Position numbers and translations under genes: made by a program. A stretch of 64,000 bases of DNA, taken from Mrakia gelida (Eukaryota > Basidiomycota > Tremellomycetes > Cystofilobasidiales > Mrakiaceae). Location of the stretch: assembly GCA_024345305.1 (NCBI GenBank), contig BRON01000009.1, positions 1,612,001 to 1,676,000 on the forward strand, written 5' to 3'. Within the stretch, counting starts at the first letter, position 1. Every line of letters starts with the position of its first letter. Under the pieces are notes generated by a model that made no database searches, was not told where the DNA came from, and saw nothing but the letters and a program-made list of their open reading frames with translations. This document shows positions 55,343 through 64,000 of this stretch, in pieces.

Positions 55343-58300
55343 GTTTGGAAGTGAGAAGCCGTTGGGAGGGAGAAAGAACTCGAGCGGCGGCGCTCAAAGG
55401 AGGAAGGGGGCCAAAGAAGGATCGAGCTCGTCTTTTCTTCTCACTCCCACCAACGGCAGACGCATATGTATCCCCATCCATCCTTGTCCAGTCAACCGAA
55501 CCTACTTCCTCATCTCCCAGCGCTCCCCCATCGAGGTCATCCTCACTGCGCCGAGTCCCAGATTCGATCCAAGCTCGACGAGGTGTCCTCCTCCCTCGAC
55601 CTCCTTCCCTTCCTCCTCCCTCTCGCCCACCCCTCCCTCCCCTCCCCTCCAAGAATTCTCAGCTTTTCTGCGGACCTCGTGGGGGCTAAGAACCAGGCCT
55701 TATCGCTTCGACGTCTCCCTCCGACTGGGATTCTTGAGCTTGAGTCAAAGCTCACCAAAGGAAGGAGGAAAGGATGCACCTCTCTCGCTTCGTTTGCTCT
55801 CTTCGTTTTCGTCTGTCGCCCCCGCCCCTTCGCCTATGTGAGCGCCGTGTGGATCGGCGCAGTCACATGAATGCCTCCAACCCTCGACCCTTCGGACTCT
55901 ACGTTGAGATCTACGTTGCCGTAGACGAGGGAGCATCTCGAGCAAGGGCCTGGCCTTCCTTGACCGACTCCTCCGCCCGTCGTTCTCCCCGTCGAGTCCT
56001 CGACTCAGGAGAAGAAAGGAGTGTCACGATGAGTCCTCGCTTTCCCTCTGTTTCGTGTCTCTCATGCTCCCGTCCCCTCCCCTCAAAATTGATGGGTTTT
56101 GAGCCAGCAGCGACGCGCCGCACTTTCCCTCCTCTCACACGGGCTGACGGAGCCCTCGGCCCATTGTTGCGGCAAGGTGACGCTCGGATCAGAGTGCGAA
56201 CCTTGACAGATGTAATTCTTTCAACTCGCTTGCGTCTGCACCCCGATGCTCCCCTCAAAATTCAGTGATCAAATCTGCTCAAACCACCTTTGCTGGATCC
56301 GTAGAGGCCCCACGCATGTCCCACGCCGAGCGGCTTTCCCCTAGGGTGCCCGTGGAAAATTTGTAAGGGTCAGACCTCTCTTCAGCCAGGCACAGTCAGC
56401 TGAGGCCAAGTGCTGCTGCCCGGTCATATTTTCAGCTCTCGTCGTTGTCGCGTCCACTCTTCTTCCTCGTTCGTCGACGCGTTACTGATCACTCCTCTCC
56501 TTCTCTCTCCCACCTCGCTCTCACCTCCTCAAGATCCGACTCTGGCAAACCCACCCTGGACAGTCTGTCAGTTCCCTCTGTCTCTCCCTCTTCCCGTCCC
56601 CTCCTCCCTCTCCCGCCTCGAACTGACGCCCGCCCTCTTTCCCTCGTTCTTCGCTCGTTCCTCGCTCGCTCGCAGTACGGTCTCTGGCAAGGAGCTGCTT
56701 AGACTCTTCTCCTCTCCCACTCCCGACAACCTTGCTTCACTCGCCGTCTCTTTGCTTTCAAACACGCTCCTCCTTGCTTTTTCACCACCTCCTCTCGCTC
56801 GCTCGCTCGCTCTTTCATTTCCCCTCTCGTTCGCTCGCTCGCTCGCTAGCTTTCTTCTCTTCTTCACTCCTCATCGGTCAACTACAGTAGGCATCCATCC
56901 TCACATCTTTCATGCATTTTCTTTCCAACTTCTCGAAGAAGGCAGGGAGGGAGGGGGTCGGTCGGCAAACGGGATAACCTGACCTCTCCTTTCGTTCCGT
57001 CGTCCAACTGAAACCACGTTTTCTTTGTAGCCCTAGTGCGTGGGCATCGTCCCCGACCTTTGCGACTCGATTACATGCTCGCTGGAGCGTTTATATCGGC
57101 CTCGATCGACGCGTCGCGTCTGCGCAGCAGCTGTCGACAAACGCGTTTATTTGCTCCTCACGGGTCAGTTTTGCGCAGATTTTGATGCTATTTGGTAAAT
57201 GAGACCGTCTATAGTATATCGATCCACACACCAACTCGTGCAACGATCCGTGGACTGCGCGGGTGTTTGTTTTCGTTTCGTAGCGTTCGTCGCCAGGGAC
57301 TCGGACGCGTCTTTTCAGACAGGTCAGAACGTGAAGGGAGAGCGCAAAACAGCCAGGGAAGCAGCCAGTTTACTGCTAGAACATCAGCAGAGTTGTTTTT
57401 CATTCGGCCACTACCTACTAGATGCATCCAAAGTCATCTCATCAACAAGAAGAAGAGCGGAAGCAGTAGAGATCAAGCGAAAACAAGAATCTAACCCAGC
57501 CAGCCTGAGACGCGTCTTTCTTCGTTTTCAACCTTCCTCCCCTCCTGCACCACCAACCAGACCTCGGATCTCTACCAAAACACTTCCCAGACCTCGTACT
57601 AGTATGGAGAATCAAGAAAAAGGTCCGTAAACCTTTGTACCCCCAGATGCTGCTACAAGATCAGCTCGACACTGACAACGCGTCTTCACCCCCTCCCCGT
57701 CCATTCACAAGCGAACAGATCGTTCTCAACACCCAGACCAGCCAGCTAGGTGAAAATTGGTACCCAACTCAGTCACTACGTATACATTGATGATCCAAAG
57801 TCAGATTTGAGCTGGACCTCTTTTGCAGTAGATTCTCACCGCTGCCTGCTTCAACCTTCAGCTCAACTCAACTGCGACGGCCCGTTCTATACCGAATACT
57901 GCACCGATCGATTCAAACTCACTTCCCAGCTGGAACTACATCCAAACACGTTTGGAAATCAACTCCAAAACCTACTCACCCCCGGAAACAGACATTCCGC
58001 TCTCCACGTCCGTTCAGCGTCCATTTACGCAGGTTGACCCTAAGCGTGCCCTTCTATCGAGGGGTACAGACTTCTCGGCATCTTTAATCATCAAAGGTAG
58101 TCTGTTGCGTTCATTTGGTGAAGCAGCACAGCCCAGATCAACGTTCAACGTAGGAATCAAGCCAGCCGTCTTCCAAGTTGCGTCCAACTCCTCCTCCCGT
58201 CTTCCCTGTCCCTTAGAATCTACTTCCACTGCCCTCCCCACCTCGGGAGTCTTTCTAAACTCACTAAACATGTTCAACAGTCAACGTTTCAAGGCCAAAA

Positions 58301-58940
58301 CCTACTCACCCCTAGATTCCACTTCTCGAGGAGGACGCGTCGCGCAAGGGGTTTAAAACAAGTCGCGTCCACTTCCGACGTTATCTAGTAGAGTAATCCT
58401 CTTGCTACCACTTCTCAGCCATCACCTAGGATGGTTACTTCAACTTAAAGAGCGTCAGAGCAATGGGTAATGGCTTCCAGTTAAATTTGAGCCAGCAAGG
58501 GAAGCCAACGGTTGAGACGCGTCTGTCAGGGAATCAGGTTTCAGCTCCTTCTTGTTTCACTCTCCCTTACTCTTTCCCTTTCTTCCCCCTACTTCCCTTT
58601 CACCGCTACTAGTCCTTTGTTCTCAGCTACGCGTTCTGCCTTTGTCCCTTTGTTCATAACTCTTCCCCTGTTATCGTTTCAGCCTTCAAAGTCTTTTGTT
58701 CTTTCTTCCCTTTGATCGCTTCGCCTCCCTTAAATATGTTCGCCTCGCTTTTCACTTTCTAACCTCTATCTTGAATCACCTTTGGATCATACCTCGTCCT
58801 CGTTCCTCGATAAGCACCTGACTTCTCTTCGTCGCGTCGCTCTCGTTCCCTCGCCATCCCCGCTCCTCGCTCGATCCTCACATAATTCAAGATCAACAAA
58901 CCGGTCGCCTGCTTATCACCAATCCCCCAACAACAACAAC
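55343..58940. other. gene-poor region upstream of the retrotransposon
   Basis: About 3.6 kb has no supported gene. The first part is the promoter side of the acetyltransferase gene. From about 56280 the sequence is less GC-rich and lacks the intron-exon texture of the rest of the window. It includes a (GCTC)n run at 56805-56850, GACGCGTC octamers near 57106, 57508 and 58516, and a 16-base word AAAACCTACTCACCCC present twice (about 57966 and 58300). The 5' LTR and primer-binding site of the Ty3-type element should lie in its last part, but I could not delimit them without the 3' LTR. Confidence 0.4.
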
Positions 58941-60050
58941 ATGTCCTCCGACGCCTCCTCTCCTGCTTTCAGCTCTGAGCACGAAACGAACTCTCCTGGA
59001 TGGTTTTCCGACGCCCTCAGATGGCAACAAGACCAACATGACGTCGCCTCCAACCGCTTCAGGACCAACCTCGATCAACAGCAACAGGCACTTGCTCAAG
59101 CTCAAGCTCAACAGGAGGAACTCGTCCAACTCGTCCACCAACTTCAAGCTCAACTCCCCTCTTCGGTCAATTCCTCCCTCCACAACTCCTCCATCCCCTA
59201 CGCTCAAGAACCCAAGGAGCCCAAGGTCGCTGCTCCTACTCCCTTCACCGGAAAAGTTTCCGAAGCGAGGGAATTCCTCATCAAGTGCGAACTCGTCTTC
59301 AAAGTCCAACCTCGTTCCTACTCCTCCGACTCGGCCAAGATCACCTTCGTCGTTACCTACCTCAAGGACGCCGCCTTTCACTGGATCCGACCGGCTCTCG
59401 ATCTCAAGGATGACGAGACTCCTCCCAACTGGTCTCAGGATTGGATTCTCTTCAAGAAGAAGTTCCTCCAAGACTTCGGAGACGCGGACCTCATTGAAAC
59501 CTCTCGACGCTCCCTCGCCAAACTCAAACAAACAGGACCCTGCACCACTTACGCCATCGACTTCCGACGCTTCGCTTCCTCCCTCGAGATGAGCGATCAG
59601 TCTCTTCGACATGCCTACTACGACGGACTCAAGGACGACGTCAAGGATCGAATCCTCAACCCTCTCTCCACCGACTTCACCGACTTGGAAACCCTCATCA
59701 ACACTTCAATCCGATGGGACACCCTCCTTTACAACCGTCGAAAACAGCCTTCCACCACCAACAAGCCTTTCCCCGTCACCAACTTCCTCCCTCGAAACTC
59801 CACCCTCTCCTCTGGACCAACTCCAATGGACGTCGACGCGACTACTTCTCGACCTCGAGGACCTCTCACCGACGCCGAAAAACTTCGCCGACGAACTCTC
59901 GGACTCTGCGGATACTGTGGTGGAGCGGGTCACTTCGCAATCACCTGTCCTCTCGCGGCAAATCGACGACAACATCAGCTTTCCGCTTTGGAATACGGAA
60001 CCGACGCACTTCCCTCGGCCACGGTCACCCCTCTTCCCGCTTTGGAATGA
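58941..60050 (+). CDS. Gag-like capsid protein of the Ty3/gypsy element
   Basis: A single exon encodes about 369 aa from ATG 58941 to TGA 60048-60050. The N-terminus has a Gln-rich coiled coil (LDQQQQALAQAQAQQEELVQ). The central part matches the retrotransposon gag domain: PTPFTGKVSEAREFLIKCEL, ITFVVTYLKDAAFHWIRPAL, WILFKKKFLQDFGD, YAIDFRRFASSLEMS, LRHAYYDGLKDDVKDRIL. A zinc knuckle CGYCGGAGHFAITC (C-x2-C-x4-H-x4-C) follows near residue 340 for RNA binding. It forms the virus-like particle that packages element RNA. The frame upstream of the ATG is open but has no better start. Pol lies in the same frame directly after the stop. Confidence 0.9.
   Translation: MSSDASSPAFSSEHETNSPGWFSDALRWQQDQHDVASNRFRTNLDQQQQALAQAQAQQEELVQLVHQLQAQLPSSVNSSLHNSSIPYAQEPKEPKVAAPTPFTGKVSEAREFLIKCELVFKVQPRSYSSDSAKITFVVTYLKDAAFHWIRPALDLKDDETPPNWSQDWILFKKKFLQDFGDADLIETSRRSLAKLKQTGPCTTYAIDFRRFASSLEMSDQSLRHAYYDGLKDDVKDRILNPLSTDFTDLETLINTSIRWDTLLYNRRKQPSTTNKPFPVTNFLPRNSTLSSGPTPMDVDATTSRPRGPLTDAEKLRRRTLGLCGYCGGAGHFAITCPLAANRRQHQLSALEYGTDALPSATVTPLPALE
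60048..60050 (+). other. in-frame TGA between gag and pol
   Basis: The gag stop (GAA TGA AGG) is the only stop in this frame between 58941 and 64000. Gag and pol are therefore in the same phase, with no overlap and no frameshift site needed. Confidence 0.85.
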
Positions 60051-63000
60051 AGGCCACAGCCTTCCCCCTTCGCTCAGCTCAACAATCACCGGTCCTCGCT
60101 CTCGTCCTCGTCAACTATAAACCTACCAAACTCCCCTCTGGTCGCCAACTCCAAATCGACTTCCCATCCTCACACCGGTCGTCTTACCACTCCCTCCCCT
60201 CTCAACATCTCCCTCAACTCCCTCTCCAACTCGCTCTCACCTTTCACCCATCCAAACCCCTTCGAAATCCTTGCGCTCGAGACGATCTTCTCAGAGGAGG
60301 ATCACCTCGTTATCGAAGTCTCGTTGGGCTTCGGATCTTCCGCCATCAAGACCTTCGCGATGCTGGACTCTGGAGCTACTTCAAATTTCGTCGACTCTAC
60401 CTTCGTCTCCGCCCATTCCCTCAAAACGGTCGCCAAACCCATTCCTCGGGAACTCGTCGTTGTTGACGGTCGTTCCATCTCCTCTGGCGCCGTCACCCAC
60501 CACACCTCTCCACTCCCTTTCTCCGTCACCTCCTCATCGCCACTTCACTCCGAAACCCTCTCCTTCGACATCACTACCCTCGGATCCTACCCCATCATCC
60601 TCGGAATCCCCTGGCTCAAAAAACACGAACCAACAATCGGATGGAGCACCCACTCGCTCGACTTCCTCTCGGACCACTGCGACTATCACTGCCTCCCACC
60701 TATCGCGGATCGGAATCTTCGCTTCCCAACAGCTTCCACCCCCACTCCACTCTCTTCCCTTCCCTCATCGTTCCACCCATCGCCAAAACCTCCTTCCCTC
60801 AGCAAGCCTCCTCCCAGCAAACCAAGACCCTCGACGCGGCCCACCGTCGCATCTCCCTCGCCCCCAACCTCGCCTCTCCCTCAAATATCCATCATCTCCG
60901 CTGCCGCCTTCACTCAAGCCGCCAAGGCAGGAGCATTCAAGAACGTCTACTCTCTCTCAGCCAACTATTCCCCCGTTCCTGTCGACATCTCTCCGCCTCG
61001 CTCAGGAGAGGAACCTCCCTCGGATCCAACCTTCAACCTCGACAAACACCTCCCTCCCGAGTTCCTTCCCTATCGCTCAGTCTTCGAAAAATCCTCCGCC
61101 GACATCCTCCCTCCTCATCGATCCTACGACCTCAAGATCAACACCGAACCCGGCTCCACTCCTCCCTTCCAACACATCTACGGACTCTCCGCCACGGAAC
61201 TCGACGCTCTCAAGACCTTCATCGACGAAAACCTCACCAAAGGATTCATTCGACACTCAACCTCTCCCGCTGGAGCTCCCATCCTTTTCGTCAAAAAGAA
61301 GGACGGATCTCTTCGCCTTTGCGTCGACTACCGAGGACTCAACAAGATCACCCTCAAGAATCGCTACCCTCTCCCCCTCATCCCCGAATCCCTCGATCGA
61401 CTCTCCAAGGCAAAATTCTTCACCAAACTCGATCTTCGTGGAGCATACAACCTCGTTCGGATCGCTCCTGGAGACGAGTGGAAAACCGCCTTCCGCTGTC
61501 GTTACGGCCACTTCGAATACACCGTCATGCCCTTCGGCCTCACCAACGCTCCCGCCGCCTTCCAGCACTTTATGAACGACACCCTTCGCCAACACCTCGA
61601 CATCTTCTGCATCGTTTACCTCGACGACATCCTCATCTACTCCAACTCCCTCGCCGAACACACTCAACACGTCTCCGTCATCCTCAAGGCTCTTCAAGAA
61701 GCACAACTCTGGGTCAAACCGGAGAAGTGTGAGTTCTACAAGGAGGAGGTCGACTTCCTCGGTTACGTCGTCGGTCGAAATGGAGTTCGAATGGACAAGA
61801 ACAAGGTCTCCGCTATCCTCGAATGGTCCCCTCCCTCCTCGGTCAAGGATATTCAGGTCTTCCTTGGATTCGCCAACTTCTATCGCCGCTTCATCCATCA
61901 CTTCTCGGACATCGCCGCTCCCCTCACCTCCCTCCTTCGAAAAGACGTCCCCTTCGACTTTGGACGCGACGCTCTCTCCGCCTTTAACAAACTCAAAACC
62001 GCCTTCACCACCGCTCCCGTCCTCACCGTCTTCGATCCCTCACTCCCACTCCTCCTCGAAACCGACGCGTCCGACTTCGCTATCGCCGGAATCCTCTCCC
62101 AACGCTCTCCCACCAACGAATTCAACCACCCCATCGCTTTCTACTCTCGAAAACTCAACCCCGCCGAACTCAACTACGAAATCCACGACAAGGAGATGCT
62201 CGCCATCGTTGAGTGCCTCAAGGAATGGAGACACTACTGTGAAGGACACCCGTCAACCCTCACCATTCACTCCGACCACGAGGCCCTTCAATACTTCAAT
62301 TCGTCCAAGGTCCTCACGCGTCGACAAGCTCGCTGGTGCGAACTCCTCGGAAACTTCTCCTTCGTCATTCACTACAAACAGGGAACTAAGATGGAACTTC
62401 CGGATGCCCTCTCGAGACGATCGGGTCTTTCAGAGGGGAGTAGAGCTTCTCAACAAGCCCCTCAACGCGTCCTCAAGCCTGGTCAACTCGTCGCTCCTCC
62501 CCGTCCTCCCTCGGAACCCTTCGTCAACCTTACCCCGGCTATCAACACTCCTCCACATCTATCTATCGCTCAAGGCTCTCGGCCAATCCGAACATCCACT
62601 CGCCTTTCACTCTCGAAACCTCAACAACCTCAACCTCCTCCCTCGATCCTCGCTCCCTCCCTCGACCCTGCACCTCAACCTCCTCCCTCAATCCTCGCTC
62701 CCTCCCTCGACCCTCAACCTCCTCCCTCGATCCTCGCTCCCTCCCTCGATCCTACACCTCAACCTCCTCCCTCAATCCTCGCTCCCTCCCTCGACCCTCA
62801 ACCTGCCGATCCGGATCCCGACCTTGTCGGACGCATTCGTCGCGCTACTTCCCTCGACCCTTCGCTCGACGAAATCGGACAGCTCCTCCGGAACCCGACG
62901 CTCCCTCTAGAATACGACAACTTCATCCTCCTCCGAGACTTCTCACTCCACCCAACCCTCGACCTCATCCTCTTCAAGGGACTCATCCGAGTACCCAACG

Positions 63001-64000
63001 ATCACCAACTTCGCCTCGACATCGTTCGCTCCTGCCACAACACCCTCCTTGCTGGTCACCTCGGACGAACCAAGACGCACGACCTCCTTCGACGATCCTT
63101 CATCTTCCCTCTGGACTCGGATTTCGTCGGAACCTACGTCGCGGGTTGTGATACCTGCGCTCGAAACAAACCCTCGCGACAACTCCCCCTCGGCCTCCTC
63201 CAACCTATCCCTCCTCCACTTGCTCCCTGGCGCCAAATTTCGATGGACGGAATCGTCAAGCTCCCTCTCTCCAACGGATTCGACTGCATTCAGGTCTTCG
63301 TCGATCGCTTCTCCAAGATGGTCGTCCTCGTCCCTTATAAGGAAGATGGATTCAACGCGTCGGATCTCGCCAAAATGTACCTTAACCACGTCGTCGCTCA
63401 TCACGGTCTTCAAACAGACATCCTCTCGGATCGCGGAACTACCTTCACCTCCTCCTTCTTCACCTCCTTCATCCAACTCCTCGGCGTTCGTCCTCACTTT
63501 ACTACGGCGTTCCACCCTCAAGGAAACGGCCAAACGGAAAAGACGAATCAAGCAACGGAAACTTACCTTCGGATGTTTTGCGACTACAACCAATCGAACT
63601 GGTCCGGACTCCTCCCAACATGCGCCTTCGCTCTCAACAACTCTCGCTCGGCCACCACCCTCGAATCTCCCTTCTTCGCGGATCATGGTTACCATCCTTT
63701 GGCTCCCTCCGACTTCCTCCTCACCGCAACCTCTCACAACCCCGCCGCCAACACCGAAATCCTCGCTCTCGCCAAAGTCCACTCCTCTATCCACCACTCA
63801 ATCATCCACGCGCAAGACCTCCAAAAAAAGTACTACGATCGGAAACATCGGGCTCCAATTCGACGCGACAAGGATGGAAAGGAGGTCGACCTCTTCAACG
63901 TCGGGGATCTCGTTTGGCTCAACTCCAGAAACATCTCCACCGCTCGGCCCTCGTTCAAGCTCGACGCACGAAATCTCGGTCCCTTCCCCATTGTCAAGAA
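60051..64000 (+). CDS. Pol polyprotein (protease, RT, RNase H, integrase), 3' end outside window
   Basis: The frame continues from gag past a single TGA and stays open for 3950 nt. A linker of ~75 aa leads to the aspartic protease (AMLDSGATSNFVDS at ~60360). Reverse transcriptase follows from ~61060: GSLRLCVDYRGLNKIT, FTKLDLRGAYNLVRI, MPFGLTNAPAAFQ and the catalytic YLDDILIYS. RNase H carries LLETDASDFAIAGIL, YEIHDKEMLAIV and HSDHEALQYF. A Pro-rich repeat linker (~62631-62801) precedes integrase, which has the HHCC finger (H, H, then CDTCARNK), the D in VDRFSKM, the D in SDRGTTFT and the E in HPQGNGQTEKTNQ. All catalytic residues are present. Pol needs readthrough of the gag stop, or an internal start. 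Confidence 0.92.
62631..62801 (+). repeat. in-frame minisatellite, PPPSILAPSLDP x4
   Basis: Four units of about 39-45 bp encode PPPSILAPSLDP separated by short linkers of two to four residues (PQ, TPQ and the like). They form a Pro-rich tether between RNase H and integrase. Confidence 0.85.

Larger units (their letters stand above)
58941..64000 (+). mobile_element. Ty3/gypsy LTR retrotransposon (truncated by window end)
   Basis: Gag and Pol domains occur in the order protease, reverse transcriptase, RNase H, integrase, which defines Ty3/gypsy (Metaviridae). No stop interrupts pol as far as the window edge, so the copy looks young. The 5' LTR is not delimited; the 3' LTR is outside. Integrase is still open at 64000, and a chromodomain, if any, would be beyond it. 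Confidence 0.93.

Noticed and set aside
57190..58360. Possible older element or short genes upstream of the retrotransposon
   Set aside because: Frames of 87-143 codons occur, but none shows a recognisable domain, and I could not find paired terminal repeats.
58893..59612. Minus-strand open frame of 239 codons opposite gag
   Set aside because: It is antisense to a clear gag domain, Gly/Glu/Val-rich and without motifs.
60271..61732. Long plus-strand open frames of 434 and 363 codons overlapping pol
   Set aside because: They are shadow frames. The true pol frame is open to the window end and carries all catalytic motifs.

Overview
The window looks like nuclear DNA of a basidiomycete fungus, most likely a GC-rich Pucciniomycotina yeast (Rhodotorula/Sporobolomyces type). 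Nearly every gene is cut by many short introns of about 50-130 nt. Donors are GTGAGT, GTTCGT or GTCAGT, the branch element is CTGAC or CTCAC about 15-40 nt before the acceptor, and intergenic gaps are short. The proteins are fungal (Kch1-type K+ channel, Enp1, Dpm1, Sec24, Bet3, an Srs2-type helicase). The genus is inference. All exon maps come from hand-reading splice signals and checking that reading phase is kept; no RNA evidence was available.

Layout. 0-8 kb: the 3' part of an ABHD12-like hydrolase, then three related F-box genes. 8.4-18 kb: an orphan membrane protein, a weakly supported spliced gene, a fourth F-box gene with an apparent frameshift, and a small Lys/Glu-rich orphan. 17.8-20.7 kb: a KCH1-family potassium channel with a Tyr/Pro/Gln-rich tail. 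21.4-25 kb: a 17-exon polyol dehydrogenase (L-arabinitol/xylitol type) with several microexons, and an intron-bearing tRNA. 26-32.3 kb: a 99-aa orphan and a 22-exon orphan of about 1158 aa. 34-38.7 kb: ENP1 (bystin) and DPM1, head to head. 39.7-44.9 kb: a UvrD/Srs2-type helicase and an Fmp46-like redox protein. 44.9-47.3 kb: a fifth F-box gene. 47.8-55.3 kb: SEC24 and BET3 head to head, then a GNAT acetyltransferase. 55.3-58.9 kb: a gene-poor stretch. 58.9-64 kb: an apparently intact Ty3/gypsy retrotransposon that runs off the window end.

Main observations. (1) In four F-box genes the stop codon ends 1-2 nt before an intron donor, and at least two of these genes carry three introns downstream of the stop; in the fifth the stop lies inside the donor. 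This architecture suits nonsense-mediated decay or a switchable C-terminus. (2) The last two introns of ENP1 each contain a copy of a ~100-nt element with C-box-like and D-box-like ends, a candidate pair of intronic C/D snoRNAs. (3) The palindrome GACGCGTC is strongly over-represented and often lies inside introns. (4) The dehydrogenase gene contains consecutive microexons of 7, 15 and 6 nt. (5) In the retrotransposon, gag and pol share one frame and are separated by a single TGA.

Functional links: SEC24 and BET3 act in the same COPII-to-Golgi step and share a 144-bp divergent promoter region. ENP1 and DPM1 share a 160-bp one. The Fmp46-like gene and the fifth F-box gene have start codons only 82 bp apart.
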